Source of the DNA: an uncultured Collinsella sp.
GTDB lineage: Bacteria > Actinomycetota > Coriobacteriia > Coriobacteriales > Coriobacteriaceae
Assembly (NCBI GenBank): GCA_900754075.1
Contig: CAAEBN010000074.1
Coordinates: 1-7,816, forward strand
DNA: 7,816 nucleotides
Reading direction: 5' to 3'
Below the pieces are notes generated by a model. The model made no database searches. It was not told the DNA's origin and saw only the letters and a list, made by a program, of their open reading frames with translations. Both the position numbers and the translations under genes were made by a program. Positions 1 through 5,308 of this stretch are shown piece after piece; the first letter of the stretch is position 1; every line of letters begins with the position of its first letter.

Positions 1-173
1 CCATGCGGAGCAAGCCGGCGGCCTCGAGCGCCTCGAGGAGCGCCGCGGGCACGTCGGCGTCGATGGCGATGTTGCCGCGTCCGCGGCACCACTCGGCCGC
101 CGCCCACGTACTCATCGGCCACGAGGGCGAGGCGGACCGCCTCGCCCATGGAGTCGAACTCGACCGTGACCAT
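1..173 (-). CDS. Small hypothetical protein, 3' end off the window, apparent frameshift
   Basis: I do not recognise this protein. The start at 173 is preceded by a very strong Shine-Dalgarno, AGGAGGAGG at 189-181 with 7 nt spacing, which lies inside the last codons of the DUF2958 gene, so the two are probably translated from one message. The first frame gives MVTVEFDSMGEAVRLALVADEYV and then turns into an arginine-rich run that looks like a wrong frame. The neighbouring frame is protein-like from there on: AAAEWCRGRGNIAIDAD, then an alanine/leucine-rich helix to the window edge. Removing one G from the run at 103-105 joins the two into one reading frame. Alternatively a separate gene starts at the ATG at 115 (MSTWAAAEW), but that start has no ribosome binding site. 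Function unknown; the fragment is short and looks cytoplasmic. Confidence 0.5.
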   Translation of the reverse strand, partial: MVTVEFDSMGEAVRLALVADEYVGGGRVVPRTRQHRHRRRRARGAPRGARGRRLAPH

Positions 174-177
174 GCGG

Positions 178-477
178 CTACCTCCTCCTGACGGCGCTGA
201 GCGGCTTCGGGGAGAAGTGCTCGTCGCGCTCGACGGCGGCAAACCCCATCTGGCGGTTCAGCTCGGCCATCTCCTTGATGCTGAAGTAGCCGAGCTCGTC
301 GTCGTAGCCCTCGACGAGGCCGAACGCCTCGTCCGTCCCATCGAACTCGAGCAGCCACCAGTCCCATCCGTTCACGCACGAGAAGTAGTGGACGTATACC
401 GTGGGGTCCTCTGCCCCGTCCTGCTCGTAGAGCCTCGGCACCGTCTTGGCGATTTCCTCGGTCATCAGCTGCTGCAT
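178..477 (-). CDS. DUF2958 domain-containing protein
   Basis: This is a 99-aa protein. The family signature runs through the whole length: MTEEIAKTVPRLYEQ near the N-terminus, then a WDWWLLEFDG segment, then GLVEGYDDELGYFSIKEM, and FSPKPLS close to the C-terminus. These match my recollection of DUF2958 (E-I-x-K-x-x-P-x-L-Y, W-x-W-Y-x-x-E, F-G-L-V-x-G-x-E-x-E-L-G-Y-F-S, F-x-P-x-x-L). The family has no proven biochemical role and is carried mostly by plasmids, integrative conjugative elements and phages. I chose the start at 477 because GGAGGA lies just upstream. Reading the frame further up gives only low-quality sequence that would run through the inverted-repeat region. The next gene starts 5 nt after the stop, so they form an operon. 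This gene is the main pointer to a mobile origin for the left half. Confidence 0.8.
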   Translation of the reverse strand: MQQLMTEEIAKTVPRLYEQDGAEDPTVYVHYFSCVNGWDWWLLEFDGTDEAFGLVEGYDDELGYFSIKEMAELNRQMGFAAVERDEHFSPKPLSAVRRR

Positions 478-537
478 GTCTTCCTCCGTTCCGGGCAACC
501 TGCCCTCAACATCTCGCCCCTGCGGGCAAAGCTGAAT

Positions 538-717
538 GGCGACGCCGCGCGTCGTCGTCGGCTTTGCTCCCTGCAAAGCCGCACCGGAGCGAAGACGGGT
601 CAAGGGAGGTCCATGACGACCTCCACCAACCGGAGCGGAGCGGAGGTTTGTGCGGGGTCTCATGGGCCCCCTTGACGCGGCGTAGCGGAGGTGCCACCCG
701 GCCGCGGAGCCGTGGCC
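538..717. other. Hairpin-dense intergenic region between divergent genes
   Basis: The 318 nt between the divergent starts at 477 and 796 contain no convincing gene. Much of the stretch can pair with itself. The elements are: 538-545 with 549-556 (8 bp with one G-T, over a 3-nt gap); CGGCTTTGC 559-567 with GCAAAGCCG 573-581 (9 bp, loop TCCCT); 599-616 with 660-676 (17 bp with one bulged A at 607 and one G-T); ACCTCC 619-624 with GGAGGT 642-647 inside that loop; and GGCCGCGG 700-707 with CCGTGGCC 710-717 (about 7-8 bp). A competing hairpin, GGAGGTC 605-611 with GACCTCC 618-624, excludes the long stem. It could be a structured leader of the DUF2958 message, a leader of the plus-strand gene, a small RNA, or a DNA site such as a replication or transfer origin. 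The sequence does not decide between these. Confidence 0.55.
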
Positions 718-795
718 GATTCACGGCGGACGCCGGCAGCCCACGCCCAACATCGATACCATCTGAACCGCTATTCACTTTTCGAGAGGAGCCAT

Positions 796-978
796 ATGGA
801 ACTCGAAGACATCGTCTACGAGCTCGCCTGCCTTCATGAGTCGATGCTCTTTTGCTGCGAGAACCGGTCCGGCAAGGAGGACCCGGTCTTCGCGCATTAC
901 CGCATGGCGCTGGGAAGGATTGTCAGGGACCTCGAAGAGGCCGAGCGGCGCATCCGGACCGAAACGGGCCGGCGCTGA
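796..978 (+). CDS. Small hypothetical protein (60 aa)
   Basis: I do not recognise this protein. It is 60 aa, begins MELEDIVYELACLHESM, contains a CC pair (LFCCENRSGK) and ends in a charged segment, IVRDLEEAERRI, that should be helical and perhaps coiled-coil. There is no signal peptide or membrane segment. The start is supported by AGAGGAG at 785-791, 4 nt before the ATG. Third codon positions are mostly G or C, as in the neighbours, and the ORF is followed 13 nt later by a perfect terminator hairpin, so the gene has a defined end. It is the only plus-strand gene I can support in the window and is divergent from the DUF2958 gene. It is probably island cargo, and the charged helix suggests that it may bind a partner protein. 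Confidence 0.6.
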   Translation: MELEDIVYELACLHESMLFCCENRSGKEDPVFAHYRMALGRIVRDLEEAERRIRTETGRR

Positions 979-991
979 ATCCCGTCAATAG

Positions 992-1027
992 AAAACGCCC
1001 CTGCATTTTACTGCCGGGGCGTTTTTT
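992..1027. terminator. Bidirectional intrinsic terminator
   Basis: AAAACGCCCC at 992-1001 pairs perfectly with GGGGCGTTTT at 1016-1025 around a 14-nt loop. On the plus strand the stem runs into six T residues (1022-1027), which ends transcription of the 60-aa gene. On the minus strand the stem begins at the stop codon of the DUF4268 gene and leads into TTTTCTATT, so it can also end that transcript. The two convergent genes share it. Confidence 0.88.
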
Positions 1028-1958
1028 AGAGCTCGATCTCCGCGATTATTTTTTTCATCTCGAGGGCCCATCCGAGCTGTTCCTCGATGTACCCCGGCCA
1101 TGCGTCCTGGTGGCCCTTGATGGGGTGGCCCGCCTTGTAGAAGCGCAGCCCCGATGCCTTTTTCGCATCGAAGGTCACCGCCGTCAGCCCGAGGTGATCC
1201 TCGAAGACCCCGCTGTTGGCGATGGCGCGGTGCCCGATCTCCTTGTCGTCGTCCACGTACAGCTCGATGCCCGTGCGGCCCTTTTGCGTATCGATGAGCA
1301 GGGCGAGATGGTATGCCGAGACCCCCAGGCGAAGCGTCGACCAATGGTCCTTGCTGGGCTTCTGCGGGCTGAACTCCTTGAGGAACTCCGGATGGCCGCC
1401 TGCCACATCGCGGTAGGCCGTCCAGTACGCCAGCTTGACCTTTTCGGTCTCGCTGAGCCCCTCGGAGAGCTTCACGGTCTTGGTCCACTCGTTCGGCTGC
1501 TCGACCACGCCGAAGCGCGGGGCGGGCAGGGAGCCCCCGATCTTCCAGAGCTCGACCTCGACCAGGAAGAACCCGAAATCGCTGTCGGTGTGCTGGTTGA
1601 GCCACTCGATGGCCTGGCGGTGCTCGTCGCGGGCGCGCGCCACGACCCAGATGACGACCTCGGCGCCCTTGCCGGCGGCGTACGTGATCACCTTGCCGAG
1701 GTGGTCGTGGTTGGTGTCCTCGAGCTGGTTCTCGATGATCACCTTGCGGCCCGTACCGGACTCCTGCGCGTAGATGTCCACGTTGAACGATCCGACCGAG
1801 GACTCAGTCTCTATGAGCTCGAGCTCGATTCCGACCGCCATCCCGAGGGTTGCGAGATTCTGCTCCTCGGCCAGCCACTTGGTGAAGTCGTGGGCCTCAT
1901 GCGGCCACACCTCGCGCAGGGGAACCTTCTGAATGGTGTCCAAGTTATAAGTCTTCAT
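1026..1958 (-). CDS. DUF4268 family protein with PD-(D/E)XK nuclease-like N-terminal domain
   Basis: This is a 310-aa protein of a recognisable family whose function is not established. Residues about 40-115 carry the nuclease-like core: E45/E47 in GIELELIETES, then FNVDIYA with D61, then KVIIENQLEDTNHDHLGKV with E76, N77 and Q78, then a YAAGKGAEVVIWV strand and DEHRQAIEWLN. This is the D-x14-E-x-Q form of a PD-(D/E)XK active site, with glutamine in place of the usual lysine. The C-terminal part, about 160-310, matches DUF4268 in my recollection, with PSKDHWSTL, IELYVDDDKE and a closing WPGYIEEQLGWALEMKK. A GAGG Shine-Dalgarno 7 nt upstream supports the start. The start codon lies inside the end of the preceding 51-aa gene, so translation is probably coupled. 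A DNA-binding, repair or defence role is plausible but is inference. Confidence 0.82.
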   Translation of the reverse strand: MKTYNLDTIQKVPLREVWPHEAHDFTKWLAEEQNLATLGMAVGIELELIETESSVGSFNVDIYAQESGTGRKVIIENQLEDTNHDHLGKVITYAAGKGAEVVIWVVARARDEHRQAIEWLNQHTDSDFGFFLVEVELWKIGGSLPAPRFGVVEQPNEWTKTVKLSEGLSETEKVKLAYWTAYRDVAGGHPEFLKEFSPQKPSKDHWSTLRLGVSAYHLALLIDTQKGRTGIELYVDDDKEIGHRAIANSGVFEDHLGLTAVTFDAKKASGLRFYKAGHPIKGHQDAWPGYIEEQLGWALEMKKIIAEIEL

Positions 1959-2100
1959 CCGTCACCCTCTCGACCGATAATCTGGCACCATTGTAGAGCC
2001 TCTCGCCATCAAACGACCGTAGCAGGAGCCCACGACGTTCGTCGACGTCCTTCAGCTCGTACGGGTACACGAATAGCAAAATATATCTCTTCTTAGCCAT
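1945..2100 (-). CDS. Small hypothetical protein (51 aa) overlapping the DUF4268 gene
   Basis: This short ORF reads MAKKRYILLFVYPYELKD near its start, followed by RRGLLLRSFDGERLY, and ends in RVTDEDL. It looks like a real gene. The start is preceded by AAGGGAAGGG about 6 nt upstream, the composition is balanced, and its last 14 nt overlap the first 14 nt of the DUF4268 gene in another frame, the usual geometry of translational coupling. The N-terminus has a basic cluster followed by a short hydrophobic stretch, too short for a clear membrane segment. I do not recognise the family. The tight coupling suggests that the product works with, or sets the level of, the DUF4268 protein. No toxin or antitoxin motif is evident to me. 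Confidence 0.66.
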   Translation of the reverse strand: MAKKRYILLFVYPYELKDVDERRGLLLRSFDGERLYNGARLSVERVTDEDL

Positions 2101-2152
2101 GCGGTTTCCCTTCCCTTGAAAAACGAACCACTCGATCCGCGGAGAGGCGCTA

Positions 2153-2437
2153 TCAGGTGCCGTTCGTCAACGCCGCGGCGATTATGCCGCTGTCCGTGAA
2201 GACGAAACTGATGAGCTCATCTTCCCAAGGCTCGCGCTCCTGCTCCTCCTCGGCCTCCTCGAACGTCATCGGCATCTCGCGCGCTCCCGAAAACTCGTGG
2301 CAGATAGCGTAGAGACGAGAGGGCCTATCAGCCCACTTATCAGCCGGTCGGCCAAAAGCGTCGTACTGCCGCAGCTCATCCCCAACATCGCGCCAGATTG
2401 TTCGATACCAACCCGTTAACGATAGGGTCAAGAGCAT
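2153..2437 (-). CDS. Small acidic hypothetical protein, probably frameshifted near its start
   Basis: The open frame from 2437 gives 94 aa. From DELRQYDAFGRPADKW onward it looks like a real protein, with a strongly acidic stretch (EEAEEEQEREPWEDE) followed by ISFVFTDSGIIAAAL at the C-terminus. The first 20 or so residues look foreign, and no ribosome binding site precedes 2437. Another frame starts at the ATG at 2453 (MNTVYDALDPIVNGLVSNN) with an AAAGG upstream, and stops at 2376. Removing one G from the GGGG run at 2380-2383 fuses the two frames into a protein of about 99 aa. I therefore read the true gene as 2153-2453 with a one-base indel, either real decay or a sequencing error. Function unknown. 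It is probably the first gene of the minus-strand group that continues into the 51-aa and DUF4268 genes, 52 nt downstream. Confidence 0.55.
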   Translation of the reverse strand: MLLTLSLTGWYRTIWRDVGDELRQYDAFGRPADKWADRPSRLYAICHEFSGAREMPMTFEEAEEEQEREPWEDELISFVFTDSGIIAAALTNGT

Positions 2438-2487
2438 CGTAGACCGTATTCATATAGCGGCGCCTTTGTTACAGCTCAGATGTCACC

Positions 2488-2516
2488 ATTTTAGATAATG
2501 GGCGTAGCGACCCGAA
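2488..2516 (-). promoter_or_regulatory. Possible promoter for the island genes
   Basis: On the minus strand TAAAAT (2493-2488) could be a -10 element, with TTCGGG (2516-2511) as a weak -35 at 17 nt spacing. It lies about 35 nt upstream of the ATG at 2453. The -35 is poor, so this is only a candidate. Confidence 0.3.
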
Positions 2517-2530
2517 TCTCATTTCAGGCC

Positions 2531-2816
2531 AATTCGACCAAGAGCAATCTACGGTCTTGTAACTGCCTCTTTCCAAATAAGGCCCGCCCCCGGTGGGGCC
2601 CCACCCATGCCCACGGCATAGGCCCGCCAGAGCTAGAGGGACTTCGTCATTCTTGTCTGGTAACTCTCAAATAAAGCGCAGAAAGTGTGGAGGAGCGCCG
2701 AACGGTCCTGCTGAACTCGTCGCCAACCGGCGTCAACCAGTGTGGAGATGGTTCAAGCAGGCATCCTGTTCGAAAAATGCCGTTATTAATTGATTTCGAC
2801 CAAAATTCGACCAAGA
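2531..2816. repeat. 13-bp direct repeat, candidate element boundary
   Basis: AATTCGACCAAGA occurs at 2531-2543 and again at 2804-2816. The second copy is preceded by a tandem partial copy: TTCGACCAA at 2795-2803 and again at 2806-2814, period 11. The inner nine bases CGACCAAGA also match the 3' end of the tRNA plus flank, in the opposite orientation (2880-2872). It might be recombinase arm-type sites or an attachment remnant. Two short matches alone do not prove either. Confidence 0.4.
2592..2605. repeat. Perfect 14-bp palindrome GGTGGGGCCCCACC
   Basis: The palindrome is perfect, centred between 2598 and 2599. GGCCCGCC occurs as a direct repeat on either side (2581-2588 and 2621-2628), and a smaller inverted repeat ATGCC-CAC-GGCAT lies at 2607-2619. 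It may be a protein binding site or part of a hairpin. There is no T-run, so it is not a classic terminator. Confidence 0.45.
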
Positions 2817-2825
2817 TTGAAAGTC

Positions 2826-2864
2826 AAAAAAGAAACAGCCCAGAGAGACAATGCCTCTGAGCTG
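2826..2864 (-). terminator. Intrinsic terminator of the tRNA transcript
   Basis: Reading the minus strand, CAGCTCAGAG (2864-2855) pairs with CTCTGGGCTG (2845-2836): 10 bp with one G-U, over a 9-nt loop, followed by TTTCTTTTTT (2835-2826). It starts 10 nt after the encoded CCA and is a standard terminator for this gene. Confidence 0.85.
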
Positions 2865-2874
2865 CTAAAAGTCT

Positions 2875-2951
2875 TGGTCGCGGGGGCAGGATTTGAACCT
2901 ACGACCTCCGGGTTATGAGCCCGGCGAGCTACCAGACTGCTCCACCCCGCA
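2875..2951 (-). tRNA. tRNA-Met (CAU), initiator type (tRNA-fMet)
   Basis: This is a 77-nt cloverleaf with the CCA encoded (2877-2875). The anticodon CAT is at 2917-2915. The anticodon stem-loop reads CCGGGCTCATAACCCGG and includes the three consecutive G-C pairs next to the loop that mark bacterial initiator tRNAs. The D arm GGAGCAGTCTGGTAGCTC and the T arm with GGTTCAAATCC also follow the initiator pattern. The acceptor stem is GCGGGG paired with CCCCGC, and the first position is a weak T1-G72 pair (2951 with 2879), where initiators usually have an unpaired or weak 1-72. The discriminator is A. The gene delivers formyl-methionine to start translation. It has its own promoter upstream and terminator downstream. 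Confidence 0.95.
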
Positions 2952-2982
2952 ATGTCTGGGCGCCTCATGTGCGCAAGAAAGA

Positions 2983-3011
2983 ATATTACGCGGGAGTTCG
3001 GTAAACGGCAA
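2983..3011 (-). promoter_or_regulatory. Sigma-70-type promoter of the tRNA gene
   Basis: On the minus strand, TTGCCG (3011-3006) and TAATAT (2988-2983) are separated by exactly 17 nt. The expected transcription start is about 25 nt before the mature tRNA 5' end at 2951. This gives the tRNA its own transcription independent of the signalling operon that ends at 3038. Confidence 0.75.
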
Positions 3012-3037
3012 GGAAAATCTCGTAGAGCATAATTCCT

Positions 3038-4198
3038 TCATATCTTGAACACCCGCGGCGACGGAAAGACCAGGACCACGCGGCTCTCAGGAATGAGCCT
3101 CGTGCGCACCGGCACGCGAAACTCCCGGCTCAGGCGCTTGGCAACCGCCTGACACTGCATATTTGCATCGGCATCCCCGCAGTAAGGAAGCTGCAGCTCA
3201 AACCCCGCGTTCGGATACCCCAGACGGCGCGCCAGCTCAACCGCCTGTGATGCGCACTCCACCTGCAGGCCATGCATGCGGTAATAATCCGCCGCCACGC
3301 AAACCGGATCAAAGCCCGGCGATTCAACCGTATGGGTTACCGCAACCTGGCGCCCGTTCAGCCCAAAGTTGCCGTGTGAGACAACGCCGGGCGCCGAACA
3401 CGTGCCGTCCCATGTCACATCGACATGCGACCAGCGATGGCATCCGCCCAGCTTATCGGCAATATCAACGACGTTCCACGCGTGATTGCCCGCCGGATTC
3501 TCGGCATCGCCCGCCTGGCCCCACACCACCGCGCTCGCCACACCCACGCGATCGAGCAGGTACTTGTACGCGAGCGACCAGCCGTCGCACACGGCGTTGT
3601 GCCCGACCAGCGCGGCGTGGGCAAAATGGCAATCATCGGTGCCGTCCGCCTCGTCCGGCATCTCGCGGGACGCCGTGCCCTGGTAGGTATAGGTAAAGTC
3701 TCGAAGCAGCAGGTCATGCAGTTGCAGCGCAATGACGCCCGCGGGGGCCGTGCGATCCACACGCCGCAGCAGGCGGGTCGCACGGCGCTCCATCTTGCGC
3801 AGCGCACGGGCCGCGGCCTCGGGCTCCATGCGATAGACAAAGTCGAGCCGTACGTCGCCCGACGTCGGCCCGGGGTCGCTCCCGCAAATGGTACGGCTGG
3901 CGTAAATGTAGCCCGGCCGGTCGTGGCACACCAGGTGGTAGAGCTCCGCCGCACGAGCGAAGCTGCCCACGCCCGGCAACACCGCCGAAGGCTCGCGGCG
4001 GGCAAGCGCGGTATCGATCAAATCGTACAGCCCACGTTCGCGCTGGTTGAGCGCCTGACGGTGAGCCAGATACGCGCAGGAAGCAACCGCCGGCGCGCAA
4101 ACATCGCGCGCCGTTCGCGCAGCCGCCCACCCGCAGCGCAACCCCTCGGCAACGCCTGCGCCAGCCCCAAAGAGTCCATCGGCACACGCAGCAAACAT
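3038..4198 (-). CDS. Transglutaminase-like (papain-fold) cysteine enzyme
   Basis: This is a 386-aa protein with no signal peptide or membrane segment, so probably cytoplasmic. The catalytic core is clear: GHNAVCDGWSLAYKYLL with Cys204, NHAWNVVDI with His239, and WSHVDVTWDG with Asp260, the Cys-His-Asp triad of the transglutaminase-like superfamily. Bacterial members act as proteases, amidases or cross-linking enzymes; substrate unknown here. Residues about 45-200 form the helical lead-in seen in related proteins (LNQRERGLYDLIDTAL, then the region around PGYIYA). About 125 residues after the triad (262-386) have no motif I recognise. The protein is rich in cysteine. The start at 4198 has AGGGGTG upstream and lies 9 nt after the kinase stop, so the two are co-transcribed, with this as the last gene. 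It may be the effector controlled by the kinase and phosphatase. Confidence 0.85.
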   Translation of the reverse strand: MFAACADGLFGAGAGVAEGLRCGWAAARTARDVCAPAVASCAYLAHRQALNQRERGLYDLIDTALARREPSAVLPGVGSFARAAELYHLVCHDRPGYIYASRTICGSDPGPTSGDVRLDFVYRMEPEAAARALRKMERRATRLLRRVDRTAPAGVIALQLHDLLLRDFTYTYQGTASREMPDEADGTDDCHFAHAALVGHNAVCDGWSLAYKYLLDRVGVASAVVWGQAGDAENPAGNHAWNVVDIADKLGGCHRWSHVDVTWDGTCSAPGVVSHGNFGLNGRQVAVTHTVESPGFDPVCVAADYYRMHGLQVECASQAVELARRLGYPNAGFELQLPYCGDADANMQCQAVAKRLSREFRVPVRTRLIPESRVVLVFPSPRVFKI

Positions 4199-4207
4199 CG
4201 CACACCC

Positions 4208-5299
4208 CTATGCGGCCGGCGCCTGCGCCATGCGCGCCACACGGCGGTCGGCAGCGCAGTACGGGCAGGCGGGCGCCCCCGCAGCCGTTACAAATCCGCG
4301 ATGAAACACATGCCCGTGCCCACATTCGACCAGGTGAGCTCGGTAGTCACGCAACAGGCGGCCCCACTGGGCATCAGTTACGCGGCGGCTCGCACCATCG
4401 GCCCCGCTAAACAGCGCGCGATCGTAGGCCTCACGCAGCAAGGGCGGAATGTGGTTGAGCGGCAATGCCCAAGCAAACAGCCCCACCCCGGACGCCGTGC
4501 CCGTAAAGGGCGAGCGCCCATCGCGCACCTGGCAATCGACCGCGGGCGGTAGCGGATACTCACCTTCCGCATCGAGCTCAACGGCGCCTTCAAAAGGATG
4601 GACGCCGTTGCCGAGCATGCGAAACACCAGCACCGCCAGGGCAAACAAGTCGGTGGCCACGGTAAACGTGGGCTCGCCCGCGGCCTCCATTTGGGCATAC
4701 GTACGACCGTGAGCCGCAGCGATCAGCTCGGGCGCGGCCACGCCCGGCGCGCAGGCTACGCACGGATGCGCACCGCCGCGCTGCACGTAAAAGGTGTCGG
4801 CGTCAATCAGGTGCACGCCACCGTCGGGCGCTACCAGCACGTTGTCGCCCGAAAGGTCGCCCACCACCAGCGCATGCCCGTTCACCACCGTATGGTGCAG
4901 AGCATCGAGCACGCGCGTCAGGACGATCAGCGCATTGACGCAGGTCAGCGCCGACAGACCCGTGGCCGCCCGCGGATAGCGGTAGAGCTCGCTTGCCGCC
5001 ACGCTGCCCACGGGCGCACGACGCATCAAAAAGCCGATGAACTCCGCCGCTTCGGAATCGGCATAGAGCGCCTGGCGCGGCCAGCACACGGCGCGAAGCA
5101 CGCCGGCTTGCACGGCCATAATCTTGTCGTGAAGCGCGACCATGTTTTGAATCTTGGCGCGGCGCTCGGGCGTGGGTTCGCGATAGAGCTTGGCCACCGT
5201 GGCGCCATCGCCCACAACGGCGCGCACCTCGCCCTCGCCGCCCGCGTTGATCACATCGCCCAGCTCAACGACGGTACCGTTGCTGTCGTACACGTACAT
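4208..5299 (-). CDS. TerY-P/YegI-type Ser/Thr protein kinase with C-terminal zinc ribbon
   Basis: This is a 363-aa protein. The N-lobe has a glycine-rich loop NAGGEGEVR (18-26), VAKLY with Lys37, then EPTPERRAKIQNMV, a signature I associate with YegI and TerY-P kinases. The catalytic loop is VVGDLSGDNVLV: Asp148 and Asn153 are kept, but the usual His-Arg is Val-Gly and the usual Lys is Ser150. The DFG position is D166-A-D in LIDADTF, followed by APE at 189-191 and TDLFALAVLVFRML with Asp217. The C-terminus adds a zinc ribbon: CGHGH from 326, then CPYC at 345-348. It should phosphorylate Ser/Thr on partner proteins in the cytoplasm. AGGAG 6 nt upstream fixes the start. The gene follows the PP2C gene by 9 nt, so kinase and phosphatase are made together. 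Confidence 0.87.
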   Translation of the reverse strand: MYVYDSNGTVVELGDVINAGGEGEVRAVVGDGATVAKLYREPTPERRAKIQNMVALHDKIMAVQAGVLRAVCWPRQALYADSEAAEFIGFLMRRAPVGSVAASELYRYPRAATGLSALTCVNALIVLTRVLDALHHTVVNGHALVVGDLSGDNVLVAPDGGVHLIDADTFYVQRGGAHPCVACAPGVAAPELIAAAHGRTYAQMEAAGEPTFTVATDLFALAVLVFRMLGNGVHPFEGAVELDAEGEYPLPPAVDCQVRDGRSPFTGTASGVGLFAWALPLNHIPPLLREAYDRALFSGADGASRRVTDAQWGRLLRDYRAHLVECGHGHVFHRGFVTAAGAPACPYCAADRRVARMAQAPAA

Positions 5300-5308
5300 G
5301 CGGATCTC

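Larger units (their letters stand above)
2454..2874. other. Gene-free boundary region between accessory block and tRNA
   Basis: I see no supportable gene in these 421 nt. The small plus-strand ORF at 2593-2793 has no ribosome binding site and an unconvincing composition. The stretch is visibly more AT-rich at both ends than the flanking genes. It contains short direct repeats, a 14-bp palindrome with flanking repeats, and the tRNA terminator. It sits directly at the tRNA 3' end and is the likeliest place for an element junction. Confidence 0.5.

Noticed and set aside
506..778. 90-aa minus-strand ORF and long N-terminal extension of the DUF2958 frame
   Set aside because: Both run through the inverted-repeat region, give repetitive Arg/Ser/Pro sequence, and DUF2958 homology begins only at the ATG with a good ribosome binding site at 477.
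852..2096. 414-aa open frame on the plus strand
   Set aside because: It overlaps the 60-aa gene and runs antisense through the DUF4268 gene and across the strong terminator. The protein has no recognisable motif.
2593..2793. 66-aa plus-strand ORF in the gene-free stretch
   Set aside because: It starts inside the 14-bp palindrome, has no Shine-Dalgarno, and its composition looks non-coding. I could not link it to any integrase or transposase remnant.
2786..2968. 60-aa minus-strand ORF over the tRNA
   Set aside because: It is a translation of the tRNA gene and its terminator.
3006..3040. Terminator between the transglutaminase-like gene and the tRNA
   Set aside because: AAGGAA and TTCCTT can pair, but the stem is only 6 bp with a large loop and lacks a T-run, so I do not call it.
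3425..4552. 375-aa open frame on the plus strand
   Set aside because: It is antisense to the transglutaminase-like and kinase genes, both supported by catalytic motifs.
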